A stretch of DNA of 64,000 bases from DASQPR01 sp963831705 (GTDB taxonomy: Bacteria > Actinomycetota > Actinomycetes > Mycobacteriales > Micromonosporaceae): contig CAWHRE010000005.1 in the NCBI GenBank assembly GCA_963831705.1, forward strand, positions 434,001 through 498,000, read 5' to 3'. The notes beneath the pieces were generated by a model. That model was not told the origin of the DNA. It saw only the letters and a program-made list of their open reading frames with translations, and did not search any database. Shown here piece after piece: positions 26,304-34,876 of this stretch. Position numbers and translations under genes: made by a program. Position 1 is the first letter of the stretch. The number at the start of each line of letters is the position of its first letter.

Positions 26304-27767
26304 TCAGGCCTCGGTGGCTTTCTTCACTGCCTCCTCGGCCCGCGCCGCCTCCTCGGCGGCTTTCTTGGCAGCGGCGGCGGATTTCGTACCCGCGCGACGC
26401 TTCTCCACCCAGCCGGGGATGTTCAGCTGCACGGCCCTTGTCACACCGAGATCACCGGACGGCACATCCTTTACCACCGCGCTGCCCGCGCCGATGTAGG
26501 CGCCATCGCCGATCGTCCGCGGCGCGACCACCACCGAATCGGAGCCGACGAACACCGCATCGCCGATCACCGTGCGGTACTTATGGACGCCGTCGTAGTT
26601 GGCGATGATCGTGCCGGCGCCGATGTTCGCGTCCACGCCCATCGTGGTGTCGCCCACGTAGGTGAGGTGCGGCACCTTGCTGCGCGCACCGATCGTTGAG
26701 TTCTTGGTCTCCACGAACGTCCCGATCTTGCCGCCCTCGCCCAAAACCGTCGCCGGGCGCAGGAACGCGTACGGTCCGACGGACGCTCCCGCTCCGATCA
26801 CCGCAGAAGATCCATGAGTACGCACAACCGAGGCGCCCGCCCCGACTGTGACATCGGTCAACGTGGTGTCCGGTCCGACCGTGGCACCGGCACCGATCGT
26901 GGTCGCGCCACGCAACTGCGTACCCGGCTCGATCAACGCGTCCAGGCCGACCGTGACGGTCACGTCGATCCAGGTCGTGGCCGGGTCGATCATGGTCACG
27001 CCACTGCGCATCAGGTCCCCGTTCACCCGGTCGCGCAGCAGGTTGCGCAGTGTCGCCAGTTGCGCTCGATCGTTGCAACCGAGCACTTCGGCCTGGTCCG
27101 TGACGGTCCGGGCCTCCACCCGCTGACCGGCGGCGACGAGCAGGCCGACGACGTCGGTCAACAGCTCCTCGCCCTGGTCGTTGTCGCTGGACAGCTTGCC
27201 CAGCATGTCCCGGAGAAGATCGGCACGGAACGCGAAGATGCCGGAGTTCATCTCGTGAATCTCCCGCTCCTCATCGGTGGCGTCGCGCTGCTCGACGATC
27301 CGGACGACGCTGCCGTCGGCGCCGTGGATGATCCGGCCGAACCCGGTCGGGTCGTCCACCACCGCGGTCAGTACGGTCGCGGCGGCGCCCGAGGCCGCAT
27401 GCTGACGCAGCAGACCCTCGACCGTCTCGGTACGCAGGAGCGGATTGTCGCCGCACAGCACCACGACCGTGCCGTCCGCGTCCGGAACAGCCTCCATCGC
27501 GACCCGGGTGGCGTGGCCGGTCCCGCGCTGTTCGGCCTGAAGCACCATCCGCGCGTCCGGCATCTCCGCCTCGACGTACGCGGTGACCTGCTCGGCGCCG
27601 TTACCGACCACGACGAGCGTACGAGCGGCTCCGAGCGGCTCGGCGGCGTGCAGGACGTGCCCGACGAGCGGGCGCCCCAGAAGCGGATGCATCATCTTCG
27701 GCAACGCTGAGTGCATGCGCTTGCCCATGCCGGCGGCGAGGACGATGACCGTACGAGCCTCGTTCAC
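26304..27767 (-). CDS. glmU: Bifunctional GlmU (GlcNAc-1-P uridyltransferase / GlcN-1-P acetyltransferase)
   Basis: Makes UDP-GlcNAc for peptidoglycan. 487 residues. The N-terminal pyrophosphorylase domain has VIVLAAGMGKRMHSALPKMMHP, where the usual GTRM is GKRM, and CGDNPLLR with the metal-binding Asp. The C-terminal left-handed beta-helix carries hexapeptide repeats and the acetyltransferase segment KNSTIGARSKVPHLTYVGD. The last 35 residues are a Lys/Ala/Glu-rich tail, a feature seen in actinobacterial GlmU. The ATG at 27767 is preferred. Confidence 0.96.
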   Translation of the reverse strand: MNEARTVIVLAAGMGKRMHSALPKMMHPLLGRPLVGHVLHAAEPLGAARTLVVVGNGAEQVTAYVEAEMPDARMVLQAEQRGTGHATRVAMEAVPDADGTVVVLCGDNPLLRTETVEGLLRQHAASGAAATVLTAVVDDPTGFGRIIHGADGSVVRIVEQRDATDEEREIHEMNSGIFAFRADLLRDMLGKLSSDNDQGEELLTDVVGLLVAAGQRVEARTVTDQAEVLGCNDRAQLATLRNLLRDRVNGDLMRSGVTMIDPATTWIDVTVTVGLDALIEPGTQLRGATTIGAGATVGPDTTLTDVTVGAGASVVRTHGSSAVIGAGASVGPYAFLRPATVLGEGGKIGTFVETKNSTIGARSKVPHLTYVGDTTMGVDANIGAGTIIANYDGVHKYRTVIGDAVFVGSDSVVVAPRTIGDGAYIGAGSAVVKDVPSGDLGVTRAVQLNIPGWVEKRRAGTKSAAAAKKAAEEAARAEEAVKKATEA

Positions 27768-27862
27768 GTGCGTGACCTCTCGTCGTTTCTCGGGTTCCGC
27801 GACTCATGGTAACGACGCTGCCCTCTGGATGAGACTTGACCGATGCCCGTAGCGTCTCGCAC

Positions 27863-28756
27863 ATGCCTGCTCGCCGCGCGTTACTCATCGGCTCGCTCGG
27901 ACTTGCCGGTCTCATCGGAGCCGGCGTCGGAGCGGCCGCGCTGGCCGCGAACGGCGTGATTCCCGGCAAAGGTGTGGTCGACAACGAGCTGGGGTTCTGC
28001 GACGCCCCCGTGCCACCGGTGCACGCCGCAGCCGGACCGATCGTGAGCGGGTCGTTCGCGTCGACGTACCGCCGGACCAACGTGGCCTACAAGATCGCGT
28101 ACCCGCCTGGTTTCACCGCCGGGGCCAAGCTTCCGGTCTGCCTGATGCTCCACGGGTACGCGGCGACCGAGGCCGACGCGCTCGACGCCGGGCACTATCC
28201 CGAATACCTCGCCTCGGCGGTGGCCGCCGGTACGCCACCGTTCGCTCTCGCGGCCGCCGCGGGTGGCAACGGCTACTGGCATCCGCACCCGGACGAGGAC
28301 TCGCTGGGCATGTTGCTGCACGAGTTCCTGCCGTTACTCGGCACACGCGGACTTTCGGTCGATCATCCGGCCGTCTCCGGCTATTCGATGGGCGGGTACG
28401 GCGCCCTGATGTGCGGCCTCGCCGCGCCCGGGCGATTCGTCGCGATCACCGCCAACGCACCCGCATTCTGGCGCTCGTACACGGAGTCGCAGAAGGTCAA
28501 TCCGGGCGCGTTCAGTTCGGCGGCGGAGTGGGGAACGTACGGGAACATGGTCGACCGCGCGGCCGAGATCGGCAAGCTGCCGGCGCACATTCTCATCGGG
28601 GCGTCCGACCCGTTCGAGCCGGCCGTCGCCGAGTTGCGCGACAAGCTGCCGGATCCGAGCATCGTGCACATCGCAAAGGGCTGCCACGACGGGCGATTCT
28701 GGGATTCGCAGGCGCCGACGGTGATCAACACAATCGGATTGGCGCTCAGAAAGTAG
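27863..28756 (+). CDS. Exported alpha/beta-hydrolase (putative esterase)
   Basis: 297 residues. The N-terminus ARRALLIGSLGLAGLIGAGVGA is an export signal or membrane anchor (a double Arg is present, but no full Tat motif). The mature part has the esterase fold: LPVCLMLHGYAATEADA (oxyanion region), the nucleophile elbow SGYSMGGYGALMCGL (Ser about residue 177), an Asp near ILIGASDPFEPAV, and the final catalytic His in AKGCHDGRFW. It resembles the antigen 85/esterase D group. The substrate is unknown. The ATG at 27863 is preferred over 27836 because it starts directly at the signal sequence. Confidence 0.8.
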   Translation: MPARRALLIGSLGLAGLIGAGVGAAALAANGVIPGKGVVDNELGFCDAPVPPVHAAAGPIVSGSFASTYRRTNVAYKIAYPPGFTAGAKLPVCLMLHGYAATEADALDAGHYPEYLASAVAAGTPPFALAAAAGGNGYWHPHPDEDSLGMLLHEFLPLLGTRGLSVDHPAVSGYSMGGYGALMCGLAAPGRFVAITANAPAFWRSYTESQKVNPGAFSSAAEWGTYGNMVDRAAEIGKLPAHILIGASDPFEPAVAELRDKLPDPSIVHIAKGCHDGRFWDSQAPTVINTIGLALRK

Positions 28757-28759
28757 GAG

Positions 28760-28831
28760 CTCGGCCGCTAGGACTCGAACCTAGAAAGCGGGCACCAAAG
28801 GCCCGAGTGTTGCCAATTACACCACGGCCGA
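28760..28831 (-). tRNA. tRNA-Gln (anticodon TTG)
   Basis: 72 bases fold into a normal cloverleaf. The acceptor stem TCGGCCG pairs with CGGCCGA, with discriminator G. The D arm is GTGT/ACAC, and the anticodon stem CGGGC/GCCCG has the loop CTTTGGT (anticodon TTG, reading CAA). The T arm is CTAGGTTCGAGTCCTAG. The 3' CCA is not encoded. It converges with the esterase gene, whose stop is only 3 bases away, so no separate terminator fits between them. Confidence 0.95.
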
Positions 28832-28938
28832 CCGCGTGCCATGACAGCGTAGCGAATCCTGCGGAGGCGTGAGAACTCCGTTCTCCATGATCTACCGGAC
28901 GGTGCGGATCATGACCGCCGGTGACGTGAATTGTTTCC

Positions 28939-29010
28939 GGGGGATATCCCCCAGATCTCCCGCTTGATCAACGGGGGGCTAGCCCCCAAATTCGACGCGG
29001 GATAGCCCCC
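28939..29010. repeat. Cluster of GGGGG-N4-CCCCC palindromes
   Basis: Perfect 14 bp palindromes GGGGGATATCCCCC (28939-28952) and GGGGGCTAGCCCCC (28974-28987), then a half-decayed GCGGGATAGCCCCC (28997-29010). They fill the intergenic region between tRNA-Gln and the desaturase, 180-260 bases before the desaturase start. They may be binding sites or short hairpins; no T-run follows them. Confidence 0.65.
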
Positions 29011-29078
29011 AAAACCTTGTCTAGCAGCGAAAACACGCTCAGGGGCAATCTGTGAGAAGTAACTTCGGCCTGTCGGAC

Positions 29079-29107
29079 CTACGGAACCGTAAGTTACGGT
29101 TGCGTAG
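29079..29107. promoter_or_regulatory. 29 bp palindromic operator upstream of the desaturase
   Basis: Left half CTACGGAACCGTAA and right half TTACGGTTGCGTAG flank a single central G; 13 of 14 positions are complementary. It lies 87 bases before the desaturase start. A TetR-family gene follows directly after the desaturase, so this is its most probable binding site (inferred). Confidence 0.6.
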
Positions 29108-29193
29108 GCGCTTCCGTTCCCGTAATGGATGAGAAATCTGCTGGTCGCAGCCCCGCACATGGGTCGGCCGGCCGGACAAATCGTGAGGTATCA

Positions 29194-30175
29194 ATGACCA
29201 GTGCGGTGCTCCCCAAGCCGGTGACCGAACCGGCTCCCGAAACCTCGACCGGCCCCAAGCCGCTTACCGAGGGTAAGCAACCGATCGGCATTCTGATCGG
29301 CCTGTGGGGATTCGTGGTCATCCCGTTCATCGCGCTCGTCGCGGCGATCCCGATCGCATGGCGATACGGATCGCTGACCTGGACGATTGTCGCGATCGGT
29401 GCGGTCTTCTACACGATCTCCGGCCTCGGCATCACGGTCGGCTTCCACCGCTACTTCACACACGGTTCGTTCAAGGCCAAGCGCGGTCTCCGGATCGCGC
29501 TCGCCATCGCCGGCAGCATGGCGATCCAGGGCGAGCCGACCCAGTGGGTCGCCGATCACCGCCGCCACCACTCGTTCTCCGACCTCGAAGGCGACCCGCA
29601 CTCGCCGTGGCGATTCGGAACGTCACTTCGGCGCGCTGGTCAAGGGCCTCTGGTACGCGCACATGGGTTGGCTGTTCCACCGCGAGCTGTCCAACCGGGA
29701 CCGGTTCGCACCCGACCTCGTCGCCGACCGCGATATGCAGCGCATTGACAATCTGTTCCCGTTGATCGTGGCGGCTTCGATGCTCGCACCGGCCGCGGCC
29801 GGTGGCCTGATCACGATGTCGTGGCAGGGTGCGCTGTGGGCGTTCTTCTGGGCCGGCCTGGTCCGCGTCTCGCTTCTGCACCACGTGACCTGGTCGATCA
29901 ACTCGATCTGCCACGTCGTCGGCGAACGCCCGTTCGAGCTGCGCAAGGGCGACAAGGCCGCTAACTTCTGGCCGCTCGCGATCCTGTCGTTCGGCGAGAG
30001 CTGGCACAACCTGCACCACGCCGATCCGACCTGCGCCCGCCACGGCGTCGACAAGGGGCAGATCGACATCTCCGCCCGTACCATCTGGGTTTTCGAAAAG
30101 CTCGGCTGGGCCCGCGACGTCCGGTGGCCGAAGGCGGACCGCTTGGACGCGAAGCGGGTCGCGGCTCAGGCGTGA
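29194..30175 (+). pseudogene. Acyl-CoA (delta-9 type) fatty acid desaturase, frameshifted
   Basis: Integral membrane di-iron desaturase. The three His boxes are present across two frames: HRYFTH, HRRHH, and HNLHH (in GESWHNLHHADPTCARHGVD). Membrane segments occur at the N-terminus (IGILIGLWGFVVIPFIALVA) and in the middle. The frame breaks near 29620: SPWRFGT must continue as HFGALVKGLWYAHMGWLF, so one T in GGAACGTCACTTC is extra. After repair the protein is about 326 residues and complete. The ATG at 29194 has GAGG 6 bases upstream and is better than the ATG at 29125. It is followed by a TetR gene and probably regulated by it. Confidence 0.87.
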
Positions 30176-30209
30176 CAGAACCGCCTGACCGACCAGGCAT
30201 GATGGGGCA

Positions 30210-30854
30210 GTGACCAACACGCCGCCCGCCGATAAAGGCAGCTCACGCGTCCGGATGTCCTCGGCGCAACGACGCGAGCAGCTGATCTCGGTCGGGCGGC
30301 AGCTCTTTGCCGAACGCGGCTTCGACGCCACCTCGATCGAGGAGATCGCCGCGAGGGCGAAGGTCTCGAAACCGGTCGTGTACGAGCACTTCGGCGGCAA
30401 GGAAGGCCTGTACGCGGTGGTCGTCGACCGCGAGGTCCGGTCGCTGCTCGATCGCATCACCACGGCGCTGACCGCCGGACACCCACGCGAACTGCTCGAA
30501 CAGGCCGCGCTGGCGCTCCTCGACTACATCGAGGGGGAGACCGACGGGTTCCGCGTGCTGGTCCGCGAATCGCCGATCATGTCGCCCAGCGGCAACTTCT
30601 CCAGCATCCTCAATGACATCGCGCACCAGGTCGAACACATCCTCGGCGCCGAGTTCAAGTCCCGTGGATTCGATCCGAAGCTGGCCGAACTCTATTCGCA
30701 GGCGCTGGTCGGCATGGTCGCGCTGACCGGTCGCTGGTGGCTCGAGGTCCGCAAACCGCGTAAGGAGGCGGTCGCGTCGCACCTGGTCAACCTCGCGTGG
30801 AACGGTCTGTCGAATCTCGAAGCCAAACCGACGTTGCACGGTCGCCACAGCTGA
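30210..30854 (+). CDS. TetR-family regulator, likely of the desaturase
   Basis: 214 residues. The N-terminal helix-turn-helix is clear: RREQLISVGRQLFAERGFDATSIEEIAARAKVSKPVVYEHFGGKEGLYAVVVDRE. The C-terminal ligand domain carries LLDYIEGETDGFRVLVRESP, a pattern seen in regulators of fatty acid genes. It starts 34 bases after the desaturase stop, on the same strand, so it is probably co-transcribed. The palindrome at 29079-29107 is the natural candidate operator. An acyl-CoA-type ligand is inferred from context. Confidence 0.87.
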   Translation: MTNTPPADKGSSRVRMSSAQRREQLISVGRQLFAERGFDATSIEEIAARAKVSKPVVYEHFGGKEGLYAVVVDREVRSLLDRITTALTAGHPRELLEQAALALLDYIEGETDGFRVLVRESPIMSPSGNFSSILNDIAHQVEHILGAEFKSRGFDPKLAELYSQALVGMVALTGRWWLEVRKPRKEAVASHLVNLAWNGLSNLEAKPTLHGRHS

Positions 30855-30862
30855 TTTTGGGT

Positions 30863-31408
30863 TCACGCAAACCGGTGACCGTCCGGGCCGTCCTCGGCCT
30901 TGTACGGCGGCGCACCGCGGTACTTCCACGGGTGGTTGTCCGGATCCTCACCGTGGTGCTGGCGGAAGTGTTCCTCGTGCGCCTCGGTCGAGGCGTCGCC
31001 GACCCGCCCGTACAGGCCTGCGGCGAACAACGCGGTACCGATCGCGAACGCGACGATGCATGTGGCCATCTGGAAGTTGAGGAAGTTCGCGGTGGTCTGC
31101 AACAGCGCCATCATCAGCAGCCCGGACACCAGATAGATGATCCCGGCGAACAGGTTGATGTAGTGGTCGATGTTCCGTCCGATGATCGCTCCGGCCACCA
31201 CGATGCCACCGACCACGAGCGAGATGATCGCGAACGCGAGGTTCGTCTTCAGCCCGAGCACCTCTTGGTCACCACGATGGAAGAGTGAATCCCCTGAGGT
31301 TTGGACGATGCCGACGATGCCGAAGACCAGGGAGTACAGGCCGGCTAGGCCGGCGAGCGTCCGGTAGAGCGGCCGCAACGGATGGTTGACCGGGATGTGT
31401 GAGGACAT
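30863..31408 (-). CDS. DUF4383 membrane protein (paralogue 1)
   Basis: 181 residues with four membrane segments (about 14-32, 52-72, 80-100, 112-132). It matches the DUF4383 pattern HIPVNHPLRPLYRTLAGLAGLYSLVFGIVG and ANFLNFQMATCIVAFAIGTALFAAGLYGRVG. The hydrophilic C-terminus is His/Pro-rich (HEEHFRQHHGEDPDNHPW). The function of the family is unknown. The ATG at 31408 aligns exactly with the start of the divergent paralogue; the open frame extends upstream without support. It ends 8 bases from the convergent TetR gene. Confidence 0.85.
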   Translation of the reverse strand: MSSHIPVNHPLRPLYRTLAGLAGLYSLVFGIVGIVQTSGDSLFHRGDQEVLGLKTNLAFAIISLVVGGIVVAGAIIGRNIDHYINLFAGIIYLVSGLLMMALLQTTANFLNFQMATCIVAFAIGTALFAAGLYGRVGDASTEAHEEHFRQHHGEDPDNHPWKYRGAPPYKAEDGPDGHRFA

Positions 31409-31550
31409 GCCGCCATTATCTGACAAATACGGCCAAACAGTTCGCAGGATCAGCGGTTCGCAAGGACCCGGGCGGGGGCGCTCGTCAACGCTTGGCGGAG
31501 ATAGGCGAGAATTCCGGTGAACTCGCTCCCGAAGATCTTTAAGGACTGCT

Positions 31551-32036
31551 ATGGCTGAGTCGCACATTCCGATCAACCACCCGTTGCGGCCGTTCTACCG
31601 GTTCCTGGCGATCCTGGCCGGTCTGTACGTCCTGATTTTCGGCATCGTCGCGTTTTCGCGGACCCGCAATTTCAGTGCGTTCAGCCAAGACGCGAACCAG
31701 CACGCCTGGGCGCTCGGGCTCCGGGCGAACCTCGGCTTCGCGATCATCTCGATCATCGCCGGTGCGGTCGTCCTGGTATCCGCCGTGATCGGCCGGAACT
31801 TCGATCGCTGGGTGAACATCGTCGGTGGCCTCGGCTTCATGGTGGCCGGCCTCGGATCGCTGCTCCTGCTCCAGACGAACGCGAATTTCCTGGCGTTCTC
31901 GGTGGCAAACTGCGTCGCGTCGTTCATCATCGGCACCGTGCTCTTCGCCGCCGGTCTATACGGCAAGGTGGGCACCGCCGAGCAAGCCCAAGCCTTCGAA
32001 GCAGCCCGCCACGAGCCCCAGCCCGCCAACCGCTAA
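31551..32036 (+). CDS. DUF4383 membrane protein (paralogue 2)
   Basis: 161 residues, divergent from the neighbouring paralogue with 142 bases between them. It shares HIPINHPLRPFYRFLAILAGLY and LLLQTNANFLAFSVANCVAS, four membrane segments and AAGLYGKVG, but has a short C-terminus without the His-rich tail. The pair looks like an inverted tandem duplication. No function is known. A palindromic repeat element begins 13 bases after its stop. Confidence 0.85.
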   Translation: MAESHIPINHPLRPFYRFLAILAGLYVLIFGIVAFSRTRNFSAFSQDANQHAWALGLRANLGFAIISIIAGAVVLVSAVIGRNFDRWVNIVGGLGFMVAGLGSLLLLQTNANFLAFSVANCVASFIIGTVLFAAGLYGKVGTAEQAQAFEAARHEPQPANR

Positions 32037-32049
32037 CTGTGCAAAACCC

Positions 32050-32112
32050 AGTTGATCCTGGAGTTAGTTGACGCCTCGACGGCGTGTCGCGCTGATAACT
32101 CCAGGATCAACT
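32050..32112. repeat. Palindromic element, copy B (between convergent genes)
   Basis: Perfect 17 bp inverted repeats AGTTGATCCTGGAGTTA at both ends. The 29-base interior includes CGCCTCGACGGCGTGTCGCG. It fills nearly all of the space between the 3' ends of the DUF4383 gene (32036) and the ABC-F gene (32121), so it could serve both as a hairpin terminator. Confidence 0.9.
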
Positions 32113-32120
32113 TCGTCGGT

Positions 32121-33923
32121 CTAGGACTCGGCCGCCTCCGCGGCCACGAGCCACGCTTCTTCGGCCTTCTCCCGCTCGGCCGCCACACCACGCAGTTCGG
32201 CATCCAGCTCCGCGATCTTCTCGTAGTCCGATGCGTTTTCGGCCATTTGCTCATGAAGCTGCTTTGAGCGCTCATCCAGCCTCGCCACCAGCCGCTCCAG
32301 CCTGGTCAGCTCCTTCTGCGCGGCACGTAGTTCGGCCGCTGATGCCTTGGCGGCGGCGTACGCGACGCCTCCCCCACTCTTGGCATTGGTCGGCGACGAA
32401 GGCGACGAAGGCAACGCGATTCGAGCAAGATACTCGTCGATGCCGCCCGGCAGGTGCACGAGCCGCCCGTCGCCGAACATCCCGTACACGTGGTCCGTGA
32501 CGCGCTCGATCAGGTACCGGTCGTGGCTGGCGATCACCATCGTGCCCGGCCACGTGTCGAGCAGGTCTTCCAGCGACGCGAGCGTATCGGTGTCCAGGTC
32601 GTTCGTCGGCTCGTCGAGCAGCAGAACGTTCGGCTCCCCGGCCAGCAGCCGCAGCATCTGCAGCCGCCGCCGCTCGCCACCGGACAGATCCGAGACCGGC
32701 GTCCAGATTCGACGATCGGTGAATCCGAACACCTCGGCCAGCTGCCCTGCGGACAGTTCCCGATCCCCCAGCTGTACGCGCTTCGCGACGTCCTCGACCG
32801 CCTCCAGCAATCGCATGTTGCCCGGCAACTCGGTCAACTCCTGCGACAGGAACGCGGGCTTCACGGTCTGCCCACGTACGATCGCGCCCTCATCCGGCTC
32901 GCGTACGTTCGCGAGCACCCGCAGCAGCGTCGACTTACCGGCACCGTTCGCGCCGACCAGGCCGATCCGATCGCCCGGGCCGACATGCCACGTCAGGTTC
33001 GTCAGCAGCGTCTTGGGACCGCCGCGCAACGTGACGCCGTTCAGGTCGTACACCTGTCGGCCGAGGCGAGCGGTGGACAGCTTCGCGAGCGTCACGGTGT
33101 CCCGAGTCGGCGGTACGTCGGCGATCAGCGCGTTCGCCGCGTCGATTCGGAATTTCGGCTTCGACGTCCGAGCGGGCGGGCCTCGGCGCAGCCAAGCGAT
33201 CTCCTTGCGCAGCAGATTCTGGCGACGCGCCTCCGCCTCGCCGGCCACCCGCTCGCGCTCGGCTCGCGCCAGCATCCACGCCGCGAAGCCACCTTCCGAG
33301 ATCCGTACGGTCTCGTCGGCGACCTCCCACGTGACCGTGCAGACCTCGTCGAGGAACCACCGGTCGTGCGTCACGACCACCAGCGCACCGCGGCGTTTGA
33401 GCAGATGCTGGGCCAGCCATGCGACTCCGGCGACGTCGAGATGGTTCGTCGGCTCGTCGAGGACGAGCAGATCGGACGACCGAATCAACAGCGCGGCCAG
33501 CGCTACGCGGCGGCGCTCGCCACCGGACATGGTCGCGACCGGACTGTCCAGCCCCAGGTACGACATGCCGAGACCATCGAGCACCGTACGCACACCGGCG
33601 TCCCCGGCCCATTCGTGCTCGGCGCCCATGCTGGACGGCAGCCAGGCGGTGCCGAGGACCACGTCGCGTACGGTCTCGGGGCCGTCCAGCAACAGCGCCT
33701 GTGGCAGCGACAGCACCGCCAGATCGCGCCGATGCGTGGCCCGGCCGCTGTCCGGATCTTCGGTCTTCGTCAGGATGCGCAGCAGCGTCGACTTTCCGGC
33801 ACCGTTGAGGCCGACCACGCCGACGCGGGCATCGTCGTCGAGCCCGATCGATACGTCGACGAGCAAGGGGCCGGTCGTGCCGTACGCCTTCGAGACCCGG
33901 TCGAGGTTGACGATGTTGGCCAT
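32121..33923 (-). CDS. ABC-F family ATPase
   Basis: 600 residues, no membrane segments. Two ABC domains are present: Walker A GLNGAGKST (about residue 38) and GANGAGKST (about residue 340), each with an LSGGERRR-type signature and an LLLDEPTNDLD-type Walker B. The Lys/Arg-rich interdomain linker (RRGPPARTSKPKFRIDAAN) and a C-terminal coiled coil (AELRAAQKELTRLERLVARLDERSKQL) are Uup-like. ABC-F proteins act on ribosomes in translation or antibiotic protection. The ATG at 33923 overlaps the ispE stop as TGATG. Confidence 0.92.
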   Translation of the reverse strand: MANIVNLDRVSKAYGTTGPLLVDVSIGLDDDARVGVVGLNGAGKSTLLRILTKTEDPDSGRATHRRDLAVLSLPQALLLDGPETVRDVVLGTAWLPSSMGAEHEWAGDAGVRTVLDGLGMSYLGLDSPVATMSGGERRRVALAALLIRSSDLLVLDEPTNHLDVAGVAWLAQHLLKRRGALVVVTHDRWFLDEVCTVTWEVADETVRISEGGFAAWMLARAERERVAGEAEARRQNLLRKEIAWLRRGPPARTSKPKFRIDAANALIADVPPTRDTVTLAKLSTARLGRQVYDLNGVTLRGGPKTLLTNLTWHVGPGDRIGLVGANGAGKSTLLRVLANVREPDEGAIVRGQTVKPAFLSQELTELPGNMRLLEAVEDVAKRVQLGDRELSAGQLAEVFGFTDRRIWTPVSDLSGGERRRLQMLRLLAGEPNVLLLDEPTNDLDTDTLASLEDLLDTWPGTMVIASHDRYLIERVTDHVYGMFGDGRLVHLPGGIDEYLARIALPSSPSSPTNAKSGGGVAYAAAKASAAELRAAQKELTRLERLVARLDERSKQLHEQMAENASDYEKIAELDAELRGVAAEREKAEEAWLVAAEAAES

Positions 33924-34876
33924 CAGATGACCCTCGCTCCTGGCACCGAGCCGGTCGCGACAAGTACGTTCCGGCAAACTTCGGCGGCGGTGATCGCCGC
34001 GGCGACGTAATCCGCGTGCCCGGCATCCGCGGCCAGGTAGATGCAGGTGGGACCGGAGCCGGAGATCATCGCGGCGAGCGCTCCGGCCTGCATCCCCGTC
34101 TCCAGCGTCCGGGCCAGTTCGGGCCGCAATGAGATCGCGGCCGCTTCCATGTCATTGCCCAGCGCCGCGGCCAGCACTTCGGGGTCCTTTTGGCGCAGCG
34201 CAGCCATCAAGTCGTCGGGCGCTTCCAGGGCCGGGGGCGCGAGCAGCGCCGCTCGTTGGCGGTCGACTTCCCGGTATACCTCCGGCGTCGACAGGCCGGT
34301 CTCGGAGATCGCGACCACCCAGTGCCATGTGGTCGGCCGGGCGAGTACCGGGCTGATCACCTCGCCCCGACCGGTGCCGAGCGCGGTCCCGCCAAGCACG
34401 AGGAATGGGACGTCCGAGCCGATCTCGGCGCCTACCGTGGCCAGTTCATCGCGGGTCAGGCCGGTCCCCCACAGTGCGTCGCACGCGACCAGGGCGGCGG
34501 CTGCATCGGCGCTTCCACCCGCGAGACCGCCCGCGATCGGAATCTGTTTACGCAGGTGAAGGCGCGCATGCGCGGGTACGCCAGTGGTCTTCGCCAACAT
34601 CTGCGCGGCCCGGATCGCGAGGTTCGAGTCGTCCATCGCGAGCACACCGGCGCCTTCGCCCTCCATGGTGAGCGTCAGCTGGTCGCCCCGGCGTGCGCTC
34701 ACCTCGTCGAACAGCGAGATCGCGTGGTAGACCGTGGTCAGCTCGTGATAGCCGTCCGGCCGGATCGGGCCGACGCCCAGGTGCAAGTTGATCTTCGCAG
34801 GCACCCGTACCCGGACCGGCCCGCTCGCGCCGAGCTTCGGCCGGCCGTACTCCTCGTTGTTCAAGGGTTCGGTCAT
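33923..34876 (-). CDS. ispE: 4-diphosphocytidyl-2-C-methyl-D-erythritol kinase
   Basis: GHMP kinase of the non-mevalonate isoprenoid pathway. 317 residues. Motifs: VRVPAKINLHLGVG at the N-terminus (about residue 20), the ATP loop PIAGGLAGGSADAAAAL (about 110), GSDVPFLVLGG, and ISGSGPTCIYL near the C-terminus. The ATG at 34876 overlaps the rsmA stop as ATGA, fixing the start; the longer frame is a shadow. Gene order rsmA-ispE-ABC-F is conserved in actinobacteria. Confidence 0.96.
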   Translation of the reverse strand: MTEPLNNEEYGRPKLGASGPVRVRVPAKINLHLGVGPIRPDGYHELTTVYHAISLFDEVSARRGDQLTLTMEGEGAGVLAMDDSNLAIRAAQMLAKTTGVPAHARLHLRKQIPIAGGLAGGSADAAAALVACDALWGTGLTRDELATVGAEIGSDVPFLVLGGTALGTGRGEVISPVLARPTTWHWVVAISETGLSTPEVYREVDRQRAALLAPPALEAPDDLMAALRQKDPEVLAAALGNDMEAAAISLRPELARTLETGMQAGALAAMISGSGPTCIYLAADAGHADYVAAAITAAEVCRNVLVATGSVPGARVI

